Shown here piece by piece: positions 19,159 to 29,645 of a stretch of DNA of 64,000 bases. Location: positions 44,365-108,364 of the forward strand of contig CANGUU010000004.1 in the NCBI GenBank assembly GCA_947457195.1, written 5' to 3'. A program made the translations under genes and the position numbers. The DNA comes from Gammaproteobacteria bacterium. Its GTDB lineage: Bacteria > Pseudomonadota > Gammaproteobacteria > Pseudomonadales > Pseudohongiellaceae. The notes under the pieces are model-generated. The model was not told the origin of the DNA. It ran no database searches and was given only the letters and a program-made list of their open reading frames with translations. How positions within the stretch are numbered: the stretch's first letter is position 1; each line of letters begins with the position of its first letter.

Positions 19159-20083
19159 GCTGCCGAAGCCAGAGGCCTATGGGCGCGTGGCCGTTGTCAT
19201 GGGGGGCAGGTCGGCCGAACGCGAGATTTCGCTCATCAGCGGCCGGGCCGTCCTGGAGGCATTGTTGCGCCGAGGGGTCGCCGCGGTCGGTATCGACGCC
19301 GATCGCTCCCTGCTGGCGCGCCTCGCCGAGCTGAAGCCGGATCGGGTATTCGTGATCCTGCACGGGCGGGATGGCGAGGACGGCAAGCTGCAGGGTGCAC
19401 TCGAGTGGATGGGACTACCTTACACCGGCAGTGGTGTGCTGGCCTCTGCGCTGGCCATGGACAAGATCCGCAGCAAGCGTGTGTGGCAAAGCCTTGGCCT
19501 CGCAACGGCGGACTTCGTCACGCTGACCGACAACAGCGATCTGGCGGCCGTGTTTGCACAACTCGGACCCTGCTTCGTGAAACCCGTCTCGGAAGGGTCC
19601 AGCATCGGCATCGGAGGTGCCGCCACGGTGGCGGAGCTGGAACAAGCCTGGCGTACGGCCCGCCGCTTCGACCCTGTCGTCATCGCCGAGACGTGGATAC
19701 GCGGTCGGGAATTCACGGTTGCCATTCTCGGTGAAACTGTGCTGCCCGTGGTGGAGTTGGTCAGCAAGAATGCCTTCTACGATTTCGATGCCAAGTATGT
19801 CTCGGACGAGACACGCTACTTCTGCCCTGCCGATCTCGATGCAGAGAGCACCAGGAGCTTGCAGGCGCTGGCGTGGGATGCCTACCAGTCGCTGGGCTGC
19901 AGTGGCTGGGGGCGGGTCGATGTCATGCAGAGCAGTGATGGCCGATTCTGGCTGCTGGAAGTCAACACCGCGCCCGGCATGACCAGCCACTCGCTGGTCC
20001 CGATGGCGGCGCGTGCCGCGGGCCTCGATTTCGATACGCTGGTCCTGCAGATACTGCAGACCAGCATGGGGGAGCGGCCATGA
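19151..20083 (+). CDS. ddl: D-alanine:D-alanine ligase
   Basis: 310 residues, an ATP-grasp enzyme of DdlB size. It joins two D-alanines for MurF to use. The N-terminus [19 protein letters not shown], the [23 protein letters not shown] region, [10 protein letters not shown] (ATP loop), and the metal-binding [24 protein letters not shown] are all present. It lies between murC (8-base overlap) and ftsQ (4-base overlap). Confidence 0.95.
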   Translation: MIELPKPEAYGRVAVVMGGRSAEREISLISGRAVLEALLRRGVAAVGIDADRSLLARLAELKPDRVFVILHGRDGEDGKLQGALEWMGLPYTGSGVLASALAMDKIRSKRVWQSLGLATADFVTLTDNSDLAAVFAQLGPCFVKPVSEGSSIGIGGAATVAELEQAWRTARRFDPVVIAETWIRGREFTVAILGETVLPVVELVSKNAFYDFDAKYVSDETRYFCPADLDAESTRSLQALAWDAYQSLGCSGWGRVDVMQSSDGRFWLLEVNTAPGMTSHSLVPMAARAAGLDFDTLVLQILQTSMGERP

Positions 20084-20934
20084 CGCGCGAGCGCCGTCCA
20101 GCCGCCCCGGCTCCCCGTCCGCCCGTGCCCCGCAGCAACGAAGCGCTGCACGCCCCACTGCGGCCCACGCAGAGCCGCAGTGGCAACATCGACCTGCTGC
20201 GCGTGATGACGGTGCTGTGTGCGCTGCTGATCCTCGGCGCAGTGGGGCTCGGCGTTGGCCTCGCCTTCGACAAGGCAAGTGCCCAGAAAATCGAGCGCGT
20301 GAATCTCGAAGGTGCACTTTCCTTCGTTACCCGAGAGGAAATCACGGTCGCCCTCGCCACCGAAGTGGCCACCAGCCTTCTTGCCGTCGACCTTGCCAGT
20401 GTCAAGGATGTGCTGGAGGCACTGCCGTGGATCCGCAAGGCCGAGGTCCGCAGGCAGTGGCCGGACACGCTGCACATTACCCTCGAAGAAGAGATTCCCA
20501 TTGCACGCTGGGGTGCTGCCCAGTTGCTGAACCAGCAGGGTCAGGTCTTCCAGCCCGCCACCACGCTCGAGCAACAGGCCTTACCCCAGCTGAGTGGCCC
20601 GGACCACAGCGAGCTGAAAGTCATGAGCCAGTACCAGGAATTCAATCAGCTGCTCTATCCGCTTGGCGTGCGAATCCGCGATCTCACCCTGAAACCGAAC
20701 GGCTCCTACGAGCTGACGCTGACCAACGGTATCGAGGTGAGGGTCGGACGCGAGGATGTGCTGGAGCGCCTGCGCCGCCTCGTGCTGTTCCTCGAATCGG
20801 AGCAGGGCCGCGATCTACAGAACGTGCAGGCGATCGACCTGCGTTACCGCAGCGGACTCGCGGTGGCGTGGCGACCGGTAATCTCCGGCATGACCCCAGG
20901 GCAGGACCCCCCGGGATCTCTGGTGACTCGCTGA
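20080..20934 (+). CDS. ftsQ: Cell division protein FtsQ
   Basis: 284 residues. A basic, proline-rich cytoplasmic leader of about 45 residues precedes one membrane segment (about 47-65, MTVLCALLILGAVGLGVGLAF). The periplasmic POTRA domain begins with IERVNLEGALSFVTREEI, and the FtsQ beta domain follows with PWIRKAEVRRQWPDTLHITLEE and GQVF. FtsQ forms the FtsQLB complex. ATGA overlap with ddl. The gap to ftsA is 40 bases and contains a short leader ORF. Confidence 0.93.
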   Translation: MTRERRPAAPAPRPPVPRSNEALHAPLRPTQSRSGNIDLLRVMTVLCALLILGAVGLGVGLAFDKASAQKIERVNLEGALSFVTREEITVALATEVATSLLAVDLASVKDVLEALPWIRKAEVRRQWPDTLHITLEEEIPIARWGAAQLLNQQGQVFQPATTLEQQALPQLSGPDHSELKVMSQYQEFNQLLYPLGVRIRDLTLKPNGSYELTLTNGIEVRVGREDVLERLRRLVLFLESEQGRDLQNVQAIDLRYRSGLAVAWRPVISGMTPGQDPPGSLVTR

Positions 20935-20952
20935 GAAGGAGACAGGACAACC

Positions 20953-20982
20953 ATGCAAATGCGGGTACAGCGCTATGGCTAA
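20953..20982 (+). CDS. Candidate 9-codon leader ORF overlapping the ftsA start
   Basis: ATG at 20953, reading MQMRVQRYG and stopping at TAA 20980-20982, eight bases inside ftsA. The best ribosome site in the gap, AAGGAG at 20936-20941, serves this ATG (11 bases) or the second one at 20959 (17 bases); the ftsA ATG at 20975 is 33 bases away and has only a weak GCGGG. Translation coupling is inferred from this spacing. The peptide itself resembles nothing I know, and the arrangement could be chance. Confidence 0.35.
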   Translation: MQMRVQRYG

Positions 20983-22210
20983 TCAGACCGGCAACAACAT
21001 GATCGTCGGACTCGACATCGGCACCTCCAAGGTGGTGGCGATCGTGGGCGAAGCCAACGCCGATGGCAGTCTCAGCATCGTCGGTATCGGTCGTCACCGC
21101 TCGCGCGGGCTCAAGAAGGGCACTGTCGTGAACATCGAATCGACGGTCCAGTCCATCCAGCGCGCCATTGAGGAAGCCGAGTTGATGGCGGGCTGTCGCA
21201 TCCATTCCGTGTATGCGGGTATTGCCGGCAGCCACATTCGCAGCATGAATTCCCACGGGATCGTGGCCATTCGGGATCGCGAGGTCTATGCGGCCGATAT
21301 CGAGCGCGTCATCGATGCCGCCCAGGCGGTGGCCATTCCCGCCGACCAGAGAATCCTGCACATCCTGCCGCAGGAGTACATCATCGACTCGCAGGAGGGT
21401 GTGAAAGAACCCCTCGGCATGTCCGGCGTGCGGCTCGAAGCCAAGGTGCACCTGGTGACCTGTGCCAACAACGCCTACCAGAACGTGGAAAAGTGCATCA
21501 AGCGCTGCGGCCTTGAGGTCGATGAAATCATTCTGGAGCAGTTGGCCTCGAGCTATTCAGTGCTGACCGATGACGAGAAGGAGCTGGGTGTCTGTCTGAT
21601 CGACATCGGCGGTGGTACTACCGACATCGCGGTATTCACCGAGGGCGCGATCCGCCACACGGGCGTCATCCCCATTGCCGGCGATCAGGTCACCAACGAC
21701 ATCGCCATGGCCCTGCGCACGCCCACCGAGTTCGCCGAGGACCTCAAGATCAAATACGCCTGTGCATTGGCCCAACTGGCCAGCCCTGACGAAATGATCA
21801 ATGTGCCCGGCGTTGGAGAGCGTCCCTCGCGCGAGCTGTCGCGTCAGGCGCTGGCCGATGTGGTCGAACCACGCTACGACGAACTTTTCCACCTCATCCA
21901 GGCCGAGATCCGTCACAGCGGCTTCGCCGATGTGCTGGCGGCCGGTCTCGTGTTCACCGGGGGTACCAGCAAGATGGAAGGCGTGGTCGAACTGGCCGAG
22001 GAAATCTTCCACCTGCCGGTGCGCATCGGCATGCCCACCGAGGTGCAGGGGCTCACCGATATCGTGCGCAATCCCACCTATTCGACGGCGGTGGGGCTGC
22101 TGATGTACGGCATGAAGCATATGCAGCAACAGCAGGGCCGGCAGCCGGAGCGTGAGCCGGTGATCCGTCTGCTGGAGAAGGTAAAGAAGTTCTTCATCCG
22201 GGAGGACTGA
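20975..22210 (+). CDS. ftsA: Cell division protein FtsA
   Basis: 411 residues. FtsA is an actin-like ATPase that anchors FtsZ to the membrane. The phosphate loop MIVGLDIGTSKVVAIVGE, the 1C domain, VCLIDIGGGTTDIAVF (phosphate 2) and GLVFTGGTSKMEGV (adenosine motif) are in order. The C-terminus VIRLLEKVKKFFIRED is the expected amphipathic membrane-targeting helix. It starts within the candidate leader ORF and carries GGAGG in its last codons, which could load ribosomes for the reading frame that follows directly. Confidence 0.96.
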   Translation: MANQTGNNMIVGLDIGTSKVVAIVGEANADGSLSIVGIGRHRSRGLKKGTVVNIESTVQSIQRAIEEAELMAGCRIHSVYAGIAGSHIRSMNSHGIVAIRDREVYAADIERVIDAAQAVAIPADQRILHILPQEYIIDSQEGVKEPLGMSGVRLEAKVHLVTCANNAYQNVEKCIKRCGLEVDEIILEQLASSYSVLTDDEKELGVCLIDIGGGTTDIAVFTEGAIRHTGVIPIAGDQVTNDIAMALRTPTEFAEDLKIKYACALAQLASPDEMINVPGVGERPSRELSRQALADVVEPRYDELFHLIQAEIRHSGFADVLAAGLVFTGGTSKMEGVVELAEEIFHLPVRIGMPTEVQGLTDIVRNPTYSTAVGLLMYGMKHMQQQQGRQPEREPVIRLLEKVKKFFIRED

Positions 22211-22321
22211 GTGTTTGGCAGCCTTCAGGACGGGCGGACAGGAAGGGTGGGGCTCTCACGGGCCCCGGAACATCGGCAAACGACGTGCAGTGAATCGACT
22301 CAACAACCAGCGGGGGCATGA
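22211..22321 (+). CDS. Candidate 36-codon ORF bridging ftsA and ftsZ
   Basis: A GTG directly follows the ftsA TGA at 22208-22210 and is preceded by GGAGGA in the end of ftsA. The frame stays open across the whole gap and stops at TGA 22319-22321, overlapping the ftsZ ATG (22318) as ATGA, the same joint used between most dcw genes. The peptide (starting [15 protein letters not shown]) is hydrophilic with no recognised family. A small hairpin (GGGGC at 22249-22253, GCCCC at 22262-22266) lies inside. It may be a coupling device or a chance open frame in GC-rich DNA. Confidence 0.35.
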   Translation: MFGSLQDGRTGRVGLSRAPEHRQTTCSESTQQPAGA

Positions 22322-23517
22322 CCATGAGTATCTTTGACATCATCGATGAAGTACCACAGGGCGCAGTGATCAAGGTCATCGGCGTGGGTGGCGGCGGTTG
22401 CAACGCCGTCAAACACATGATCGCCAGATCGATCGAGGGCGTGGACTTCATCTGTGCCAACACCGACGCCCAGGCGCTGGACAAGCTGGCCTGCCGGACC
22501 GTCCTCAAGCTGGGTCCGCACGTCACGCGGGGTCTTGGCGCCGGCGGTCGGCCGGAGATTGGTCGTCAGGCGGCCATGGAGGACCGCGAGCGCATCCGTG
22601 AGGTGATCGACGGAGCCGACATGGTCTTCGTGACGGCGGGCATGGGCGGTGGGACCGGAACCGGTGCAGCCCCGGTATTTGCGGAGATTGCCCGGGAAAT
22701 GGGCATCCTCTGCGTTGCTGTCGTCACCAAACCCTTCAGTTTCGAGGGCCGCAAGCGTATGGCGCAGGCCGAGCAGGGCATCCGCGAGCTGTCGGAGCAT
22801 GTCGACTCCCTGATCACGATCCCCAATGAAAAACTGATGGCTGTGCTTGGCAGTGGTTCTTCCTTGCTCGACGCCTTTGCCAAGGCCAATGACGTACTGC
22901 TCGGCGCGGTCAAGGGAATCTCCGACCTCATTACCCGGGAAGGTCTCATCAACGTGGACTTCGCCGATGTGCGCACCGTGATGTCGGAAATGGGCATGGC
23001 GATGATGGGAACGGGGCGCTCGTCCGGCGAGAACCGCGCACAGGAAGCGGCCGAGGCCGCTATCCGCAGCCCGCTGCTCGAGGATGTCAACCTGCAGGGT
23101 GCCCGCGGCATCCTCGTCAACATCACGGCCGACGACAGCCTCACGCTGGGCGAGTATGCCGCGGTCGGCAAGACTATCTCCGAATTCGCGTCGGAGCTGG
23201 CCACCGTGATCGTGGGTACCGTCATCGACCCAGGCATGGGTGAAGAACTGTGTGTGACGGTGGTGGCTACCGGGTTGCTTGGCGCCCAGGAACAGGTCCA
23301 GCCCGCTCCGACCCGCGTAGTGGTGGACAATCAGCCCCAACCAGCCCCGCGTCGACCCGACTACACGGGGTTGGAACGGCCCACGGCGCTGCGCCGGAAG
23401 TCTGCCTTGCGGCCGGAACCTCCGCAGGGGCAGCCGATGTACGCAAGGGCCGTCGGTGCCGAAGCCGAGCTGGACTTTCTCGACATTCCTGCCTTCATCC
23501 GCAGGCAGGCCGATTGA
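22318..23517 (+). CDS. ftsZ: Cell division GTPase FtsZ
   Basis: 399 residues; a second in-frame ATG two codons later is an alternative start. FtsZ is the tubulin-like GTPase of the division ring. Nucleotide motifs: [15 protein letters not shown] near residue 20, and the tubulin signature [10 protein letters not shown] near 107. The synergy region follows with [12 protein letters not shown] variable linker of about 50 residues rich in Pro and Arg leads to the conserved tail [15 protein letters not shown], the docking peptide for FtsA, ZipA and MinC. A GCGGGGGC precedes the start. Confidence 0.97.
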   Translation: MTMSIFDIIDEVPQGAVIKVIGVGGGGCNAVKHMIARSIEGVDFICANTDAQALDKLACRTVLKLGPHVTRGLGAGGRPEIGRQAAMEDRERIREVIDGADMVFVTAGMGGGTGTGAAPVFAEIAREMGILCVAVVTKPFSFEGRKRMAQAEQGIRELSEHVDSLITIPNEKLMAVLGSGSSLLDAFAKANDVLLGAVKGISDLITREGLINVDFADVRTVMSEMGMAMMGTGRSSGENRAQEAAEAAIRSPLLEDVNLQGARGILVNITADDSLTLGEYAAVGKTISEFASELATVIVGTVIDPGMGEELCVTVVATGLLGAQEQVQPAPTRVVVDNQPQPAPRRPDYTGLERPTALRRKSALRPEPPQGQPMYARAVGAEAELDFLDIPAFIRRQAD

Positions 23518-23569
23518 GACTGGTAAGGGGGGGAAGCCGCCGCTCCCGGGGCGCCCCCGCATAAAATTG

Positions 23570-23598
23570 TTGGGTGGCAGTTAAGGCTTTGTTACCAT
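23570..23598 (+). promoter_or_regulatory. Possible lpxC promoter
   Basis: TTGGGT at 23570-23575 and TACCAT at 23593-23598 with a 17-base spacer, about 30 bases before the lpxC ATG. Both hexamers are moderate (3/6 and 4/6). The gap between ftsZ and lpxC (112 bases) is one of the few in the cluster without overlap, so a separate promoter is reasonable. Confidence 0.4.
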
Positions 23599-23629
23599 CC
23601 GGCGCTTACGCCGAGGCAGACCGCGCATC

Positions 23630-24541
23630 ATGATTCGTCAACGTACGCTCAAAAACAGCATCAGAGCGACCGGCATCGGTCTGCACACCGGTGAGAAGGT
23701 GTTCCTGACGCTGCGCCCGGCGCCCGTCGACACAGGCATCGTCTTCAGTCGGGTAGATCTCAATCCAGTCGTGAGCATACCGGCGCTGGCAGAAAACGTC
23801 GGCGAAACCACCTTGTCTTCGACTTTGGTGAAAGATGCTGTCCGCATCTCCACTGTGGAACACTTGATGTCGGCCATGTCCGGTCTCGGCATCGACAACT
23901 GTTTCGTGGACGTCAGTGCACCCGAAGTGCCCATCATGGATGGCAGTGCTGGCCCCTTCGTTTTCCTGATCCAGTCCGCTGGCATCGAAGAACAGAATGC
24001 TCCCAAGAAGTACATCCGAATTACCAAGGAGATTGGGGTAGGTCAGGGTGACAAAGTTGTAAAGCTCAAGCCTTTCAATGGGTTCAAGGTGGCATACACG
24101 TTGCTTTACGACCATCCTGTGCACAGAAAGTACACGAAGCATGCCTGTATCGATTTCTCCAGCACCTCGTTCGTCAAAGAAGTCAGCCGCGCCCGGACCT
24201 TTGGCTTCATGCATGAGTTCGAGGAACTGCGTAACCGTAACCTCGCGCTCGGTGCCAGCATGGACAACGCCATCGCCATCGGCGACTACCGGGTGCTCAA
24301 CGAAGATGGCCTCCGCTACGAGGACGAGTTCGTCAAGCACAAGATCCTCGATTCGATCGGTGATCTCTACCTGCTGGGCAAGACCCTCATCGGTGAATTC
24401 AGTGGTTACAAATCGGGTCATGCGCTCAATAACCTGTTGTTGCGCAAGCTGATTACCAGCCGGGACTGCTGGGAAATCGTGACTTTCGAAGAAGAGCAGG
24501 ACGCCCCGATTTCCTATCTGCGGCCAGTCTTTGCAGGCTGA
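23630..24541 (+). CDS. lpxC: UDP-3-O-acyl-GlcNAc deacetylase LpxC
   Basis: 303 residues, the usual length. LpxC is the zinc-dependent committed step of lipid A synthesis. The sequence opens [20 protein letters not shown]; zinc and catalytic residues are visible in [17 protein letters not shown] (His), [14 protein letters not shown] (His and Asp) and SGHALNN (His). Its presence shows the organism makes lipopolysaccharide. The C-terminus is of ordinary composition, so whether FtsH degradation applies cannot be told. It follows ftsZ as in E. coli. Confidence 0.97.
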   Translation: MIRQRTLKNSIRATGIGLHTGEKVFLTLRPAPVDTGIVFSRVDLNPVVSIPALAENVGETTLSSTLVKDAVRISTVEHLMSAMSGLGIDNCFVDVSAPEVPIMDGSAGPFVFLIQSAGIEEQNAPKKYIRITKEIGVGQGDKVVKLKPFNGFKVAYTLLYDHPVHRKYTKHACIDFSSTSFVKEVSRARTFGFMHEFEELRNRNLALGASMDNAIAIGDYRVLNEDGLRYEDEFVKHKILDSIGDLYLLGKTLIGEFSGYKSGHALNNLLLRKLITSRDCWEIVTFEEEQDAPISYLRPVFAG

Positions 24542-24625
24542 CGGAATTCGGCTATCTTCGGTCAAGGTTGGGCGGCCATCGGGCAACAACCGATGGTGCA
24601 AAGTCACAGGTAGCCACCCGCAACA

Positions 24626-25561
24626 ATGAAGATAATCATCGTAGATGCCCGTCACGGGGTGTCGAAGACCATTACATTCAAAGGTTGGATGAAGCTCGGT
24701 CTGGGCCTCTGCCTGCTCGGCCTGCCCGTGCTGATCGGCTGTGGCGCCTTTATCATGGCCGAAGCGCGCGGTGGCAAGTTGGCCCGGGATGCCGAGGCGG
24801 ATGCCTGGTCCGAATCGCTGCGCGAGCAGGCTGCTGACCTCGCCAAGGTAAAGCAGGAAACTACCAGTCGCCTCGAAGCCCTCACTATCCGCTTGGCCAA
24901 TCTGCAGGCGCGCCTGGTCCGCCTCGATGCACTGGGCGAGCGCCTTTCCACGGTAGCGGGGTTGCCCGAGGACGAGTTCAGCTTCGATACCGATCCCTCG
25001 GTCGGTGGGCCGGAAATTCTTGCCGAGGCCCCGGGACTGCAGTCCCCGGATCTGTTTTTCGAGGAACTTGATGCGCTCAGCAGGCGCATCAACCAGCGCC
25101 AGCACCTGATGGAGTCGCTGAACTCGGTGATGACCGAACGCGAGTCGTTGGCCGAATTCAACGTGTCAGGCTGGCCGGTGGCCAACGGTTACATCAGCTC
25201 CGGATTCGGTCGTCGCCGCGATCCCTTTACGGGCCGGCTGGCAGAGCATGAAGGCATCGATTTCAACACCGGCAAGTCCGGTCAGGACGTGTTTGCCGTG
25301 GCTGCCGGCGTCGTCAGCTTCGCCGGTTGGAAGCAAGGATATGGTCGGATGGTGCTGATCGACCATGGCAACGGCTACGAGACTCTCTACGCCCATGACC
25401 AGAAGTTGCTGGTGAAGGAAGGGGATGTGGTGAAGAAGGGTCAGGTAATCGCGCTCTCCGGTTCCTCCGGGCGCTCGACGGCCCCCCACGTGCATTTCGA
25501 AGTCCACAAGAATGGACGCGTGATAGATCCCGCGTCCTACGTGCAAAACACGATCCGCTGA
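24626..25561 (+). CDS. M23 (LytM) family peptidoglycan metallopeptidase
   Basis: 311 residues. A cytoplasmic stretch of about 20 residues, then one membrane segment (about 26-48), a coiled-coil region (about 60-115, alternating Leu, Ala and charged residues), then a C-terminal LytM domain. The zinc-site residues are intact: HEGIDFNTG (HxxxD) near residue 210 and HVHFE (HxH) near 289. It is predicted to be an inner-membrane-anchored periplasmic endopeptidase cutting peptide cross-links; it is not a degenerate EnvC/NlpD-type. It occupies the position of secM in enterics, between lpxC and secA. No SecM-like arrest sequence was seen. Confidence 0.88.
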   Translation: MKIIIVDARHGVSKTITFKGWMKLGLGLCLLGLPVLIGCGAFIMAEARGGKLARDAEADAWSESLREQAADLAKVKQETTSRLEALTIRLANLQARLVRLDALGERLSTVAGLPEDEFSFDTDPSVGGPEILAEAPGLQSPDLFFEELDALSRRINQRQHLMESLNSVMTERESLAEFNVSGWPVANGYISSGFGRRRDPFTGRLAEHEGIDFNTGKSGQDVFAVAAGVVSFAGWKQGYGRMVLIDHGNGYETLYAHDQKLLVKEGDVVKKGQVIALSGSSGRSTAPHVHFEVHKNGRVIDPASYVQNTIR

Positions 25562-25633
25562 ATTCCCTTTCCGCTGGCGGTCCCCCCGAGGGCCCGCTGG
25601 CGCGCGCAGCCGGCTCAGGCTGCATCTCGTCCC

Positions 25634-25649
25634 GGGGCTACCGAGCCCC
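25634..25649 (+). promoter_or_regulatory. Stem-loop in the secA leader
   Basis: GGGGCT at 25634-25639 and AGCCCC at 25644-25649 form a perfect 6-base stem with loop ACCG, 31 bases before the secA start. The following sequence (TCAATTTCCC) is a poor U-tract, so it may be a weak terminator for the M23 gene or a leader structure affecting secA translation. Confidence 0.35.
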
Positions 25650-25680
25650 TCAATTTCCCTTTCGCAGTGCGGTAATCCTC

Positions 25681-28425
25681 ATGTCCATCCTCAAATGGTT
25701 GTTTGGCAGCAAGAACGACCGTGAACTGAAAAGAATCGGCAAGGTGGTCGCGCAGGTCGCGGCGTTCGAACCTACTTTGCAAAAACTGTCCGACAGCGAA
25801 TTGCAGGCTCGCACGCCGTCCTTCAAGGGGCGCCTTGCCAAGGGCGAAACCCTCGACGATCTCTTGCCGGAGGCCTTTGCCGTGGTACGGGAGGCCAGTG
25901 TTCGCACCATGCAGATGCGGCACTTCGACGTGCAGATGATCGGTGGCTATGTCCTGCACAGCGGCAAGATCGCCGAGATGCGTACCGGCGAGGGCAAGAC
26001 ACTGGTCGCCACGTTGCCGGCCTATCTCAATGCGCTGAGTGGTTCGGGTGTGCATCTGGTGACCGTCAACGACTATCTGGCAAGGCGAGATGCCAACTGG
26101 ATGCGTCCGCTCTACGAGTTCCTCGGCATGAGCGTTGGCGTGGTGGTGCCCGGCCAGGATCCCAACGAGAAGCGGGCAGCCTACCTCGCCGACATCACTT
26201 ACGGGACCAACAACGAATTCGGTTTCGATTACCTGCGCGACAACATGGCGTTCCGACTGCAGGATCGTTTCCAGCGCGGACTCAACTACGCCGTGGTCGA
26301 TGAGGTGGACTCAATCCTCATCGACGAGGCGCGAACTCCGCTCATCATTTCCGGCGCCGTGCAGAATTCCTCCAAACGCTACCTCGAGATAAACGCGCTG
26401 GTTCCCCTGCTCAGGAAAGGCGACAAGAAGCCGGAGAAATCGCTGATCGAGCGGCAGACCGAGGTCTACGAGGCCCCCGACTGCGACTTCTACGTCGATG
26501 AAAAACAGCGGCAGGTGGAGTTGACCGATCCCGGTCACGAAAAAGTCGAGCAGTTGATGGCAAGCCGTGGGCTGCTGCGCCCGAACGAGTCGCTGTATGC
26601 CGCCACCAACCTGACCCTCTTGCATCAGTTGAGTGGTGCGCTCCGGGCACACTATCTTTTCCACAGGGATGTCGAGTACATCGTGCAGGAAAACCAGATC
26701 GTGCTCATCGACGAGCACACGGGCCGCACTATGCCGGGTCGTCGTCTGTCGGAGGGCTTGCATCAGGCCATCGAGGCCAAGGAAGGTGTGCCAATCCAGA
26801 ACGAAAGCCAGACCCTGGCTTCCACCACCTTCCAGAACTATTTCCGCCTCTACAACAAACTCGCCGGCATGACCGGCACGGCCGATACGGAAGCTTACGA
26901 GTTCCATCAGATCTACGGTCTGGATGTCGTGGTCATTCCGACCAACAAGCCCATGGTGCGCATCGACGACAACGATCTCGTGTTTCTCAGTACCGAGGAG
27001 AAATTCGAGGCGATCCTGCGCGACATCAAGGCCTTCCGTGACAAGGGTGCTCCTGTGCTCGTCGGCACCGCCAGCATCGAGACCTCCGAACTACTCTCAC
27101 GCTTCCTCACCAAGGAAAAGATCAAGCACAACGTACTCAACGCCAAGTTCCATGCGCAGGAGGCTGAAATCATTGCCGAGGCCGGCAGACCGGGGGCGGT
27201 CACGATCGCTACCAACATGGCGGGTCGCGGTACCGACATCGTGCTCGGGGGGCGCTGGCAGGCTGAGCTGGCGGCGTTGCCCGCAGAGCAGCGCACGGAG
27301 AGCCGGATCGCCGAGATCAAGGAGCAGTGGGCGGCGCGACACAAGGAGGTGCTGGCGGCCGGTGGGCTGCATATCGTGGGCACCGAGCGGCATGAAAGTC
27401 GTCGCATCGATAATCAGCTGCGTGGCCGCGCAGGGCGGCAGGGCGATCCCGGCTATTCGCGCTTCTACCTCTCGCTTGACGACAACCTCATGCGGCTTTT
27501 CGCCTCGGAAAAAGTGGTGGGCATGATGCGCAGTCTGGGGATGGAACGAGGCGAGGCCATCGAGGCCCGTATCGTGACCAACTCTATCGAGAAGGCACAG
27601 CGCAAGGTCGAAAACCGCAACTTCGACATTCGCAAGCAGTTGCTCGAATACGATGATGTGGCCAACGAACAACGTAAGATCGTCTACCAGCGCCGCAACG
27701 AATTGATGGAGATCGACGACATAGCGCAGGTCATCAAGGACATGCGCGAGACGGTGGTGATCGACTGCGTGGATGCCCACTTACCGCCGGGCAGTCTCGA
27801 TGACCAGTGGGATGTGCCGGGCCTGGAGATAGCGCTCGCTGCCGATTTCGGCGTGAAACTGCCCGTGCACCAGTGGCTGGCCGAAGACAAGACCCTGTCC
27901 GAGGAGGCGATACGCAAGCGCATCGTGGCGGCCGTGGCAGCCGACTACGAGGCGAAGTGTGCCGAGATCGGGCCAAACATGCGGGTCTTCGAAAAGCAGA
28001 TCACTCTGCAGGTGCTCGACAACTTCTGGAAGGAACATCTGGCGCAGATGGACAGCCTGCGGCAGGGCATTGGCCTGCGAGGTTACGGCGGCAAGAATCC
28101 CAAGCAGGAGTACAAACGCGAGGCCTACAACCTCTTCGAGCAGCTGCTGAAGAGCATCCAGACCGAAGTCATCAAGTTCCTCAGTCTGGTACGAATCCGC
28201 AAGGAAGAGGAAATCGACGCCATCGAGAAACAGCGCCAGGTGGAGGCGGCCAAACTGGTCAGCAAGCCTGTCCACGAGCAACCGGTGGCCGAGGCCAGCG
28301 AACCGGTCGCTGCGGACGCCAAAGCGCCGGTGACCAGAACGGCACCCAAGGTAGGGCGTAACGACCCCTGTCCCTGCGGTTCGGGCCTGAAATACAAGGC
28401 CTGCCACGGCAAGCTGGAGGTCTGA
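25681..28425 (+). CDS. secA: Preprotein translocase motor ATPase SecA
   Basis: 914 residues. SecA drives proteins through SecYEG. Walker [11 protein letters not shown] lies near residue 100, the DEAD-type motif [19 protein letters not shown] near 210, then the preprotein cross-linking domain, NBD2 with [13 protein letters not shown], and the helical wing and scaffold. After an Ala/Pro/Val-rich linker the C-terminal zinc finger is complete ([19 protein letters not shown]), so SecB and phospholipid interaction should be retained. secA follows the M23 gene by 119 bases and argJ begins two bases after it. Confidence 0.97.
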   Translation: MSILKWLFGSKNDRELKRIGKVVAQVAAFEPTLQKLSDSELQARTPSFKGRLAKGETLDDLLPEAFAVVREASVRTMQMRHFDVQMIGGYVLHSGKIAEMRTGEGKTLVATLPAYLNALSGSGVHLVTVNDYLARRDANWMRPLYEFLGMSVGVVVPGQDPNEKRAAYLADITYGTNNEFGFDYLRDNMAFRLQDRFQRGLNYAVVDEVDSILIDEARTPLIISGAVQNSSKRYLEINALVPLLRKGDKKPEKSLIERQTEVYEAPDCDFYVDEKQRQVELTDPGHEKVEQLMASRGLLRPNESLYAATNLTLLHQLSGALRAHYLFHRDVEYIVQENQIVLIDEHTGRTMPGRRLSEGLHQAIEAKEGVPIQNESQTLASTTFQNYFRLYNKLAGMTGTADTEAYEFHQIYGLDVVVIPTNKPMVRIDDNDLVFLSTEEKFEAILRDIKAFRDKGAPVLVGTASIETSELLSRFLTKEKIKHNVLNAKFHAQEAEIIAEAGRPGAVTIATNMAGRGTDIVLGGRWQAELAALPAEQRTESRIAEIKEQWAARHKEVLAAGGLHIVGTERHESRRIDNQLRGRAGRQGDPGYSRFYLSLDDNLMRLFASEKVVGMMRSLGMERGEAIEARIVTNSIEKAQRKVENRNFDIRKQLLEYDDVANEQRKIVYQRRNELMEIDDIAQVIKDMRETVVIDCVDAHLPPGSLDDQWDVPGLEIALAADFGVKLPVHQWLAEDKTLSEEAIRKRIVAAVAADYEAKCAEIGPNMRVFEKQITLQVLDNFWKEHLAQMDSLRQGIGLRGYGGKNPKQEYKREAYNLFEQLLKSIQTEVIKFLSLVRIRKEEEIDAIEKQRQVEAAKLVSKPVHEQPVAEASEPVAADAKAPVTRTAPKVGRNDPCPCGSGLKYKACHGKLEV

Positions 28426-28427
28426 AC

Positions 28428-29645
28428 ATGGCGGTGGGCAGCGGAGACTGCGGGATTTTGCACCCCGTGGCCGGCGTGCGGATGGCAGCCGTGCCTGCAG
28501 GAATCAAGAAGCCGGGCAGACTGGATCTCGTGCTGTTCGAGCTGGCCGAGGGCTCGGTGACAGAGGGTGTCTTCACCACCAATGCCTTCTGTGCTGCCCC
28601 TGTCACGCTGTGCCGCCAGCACCTTCGGCAGACTGTGCCCCGCTACCTGCTGATCAATACGGGCAACGCCAACGCCGGCACCGGGGAGCCAGGCCTGCTG
28701 GCAGCTCGCCAGTGCTGCGAGGCGCTGGCCCGGCAGGCCGGCACCGCCGCGTCTGAAGTGCTGCCTTTCTCCACCGGTGTCATCGGCGAGCCCCTGCCGG
28801 CTCAGAAAATCGTTGCGGCGCTCGGGTCGGCCCTGGCTGCGCTCGATCCCGCAGCCTGGCTCCAGGTGGCCCAGGGCATCATGACCACCGATACCCGGCC
28901 AAAGGCCTGCTCCCGGCAACTGCAGTTGCAGGGTCGCACCGTCACCGTCACTGGCATTGCCAAGGGCGCCGGCATGATCAAGCCCAACATGGCGACCATG
29001 CTTGGATTCGTCTTTACCGATCTCGGCATGACCCAGGCCGAAGTGGGTCAGCAGGTGCGGCGGGCTGCCGATCGTTCCTTCAACCGCATCAGCATCGATG
29101 GTGACACGTCGACCAATGACTGCTGCATGCTGTCGGCAACCGGCCAAAGCGGTGTTCAGCATGCTGCGCTCGAAGAGGCCGAGCGCGCGGCTTTCGCGTC
29201 CCTGCTCGACGAGGTGTTCATCGAGCTTGCTACCGCGATCGTGCGTGATGGCGAAGGCGCGACCAAGTTCGTGACGATCCGTGTCGAAACTGCCGCCACC
29301 ACGGCCGAGTGCCTGCAGGTCGGTTACGCCATCGCCGAGTCTCCTCTCGTGAAGACGGCCTTGTTTGCCTCCGATCCGAACTGGGGGCGTATCCTGGCCG
29401 CAGTAGGCCGCGCCGGTCTGGCCAACCTGCAACTGGATCGCGTCGATATCTGGCTGGACAACGTCAACATCGTGCAGGGTGGCGCGCGTGCGAGCAGCTA
29501 TACGGAGGCGGCGGGTCAGGCGGTGTTTTCGCGCAGCGAGTTCTGCATTCGAGTGCTGCTCGGGCGCGGTGACTGTCGCGAGACCCTGTGGACTTGTGAC
29601 TTTTCCCACGACTACGTCACCATCAATGCGGAATACCGCACTTGA
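28428..29645 (+). CDS. argJ: Bifunctional glutamate N-acetyltransferase / N-acetylornithine transferase ArgJ
   Basis: 405 residues. ArgJ recycles the acetyl group in arginine synthesis by moving it from N-acetylornithine to glutamate. The autoproteolysis and nucleophile region KGAGMIKPNMATMLGF is intact (family cleavage occurs at the Ala-Thr bond), with the ISIDGDTSTNDC block and the late SDPNWGRILAA motif. The C-terminus YVTINAEYRT is conserved. Whether it also accepts acetyl-CoA cannot be decided. It sits between secA and mutT, the latter starting on its stop codon. Confidence 0.95.
   Translation: MAVGSGDCGILHPVAGVRMAAVPAGIKKPGRLDLVLFELAEGSVTEGVFTTNAFCAAPVTLCRQHLRQTVPRYLLINTGNANAGTGEPGLLAARQCCEALARQAGTAASEVLPFSTGVIGEPLPAQKIVAALGSALAALDPAAWLQVAQGIMTTDTRPKACSRQLQLQGRTVTVTGIAKGAGMIKPNMATMLGFVFTDLGMTQAEVGQQVRRAADRSFNRISIDGDTSTNDCCMLSATGQSGVQHAALEEAERAAFASLLDEVFIELATAIVRDGEGATKFVTIRVETAATTAECLQVGYAIAESPLVKTALFASDPNWGRILAAVGRAGLANLQLDRVDIWLDNVNIVQGGARASSYTEAAGQAVFSRSEFCIRVLLGRGDCRETLWTCDFSHDYVTINAEYRT

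Noticed and set aside
17716..20083. Missing murB between murC and ddl as a deletion
   Set aside because: Several gammaproteobacteria, including E. coli, carry murB elsewhere; the genes here overlap cleanly with no remnant.
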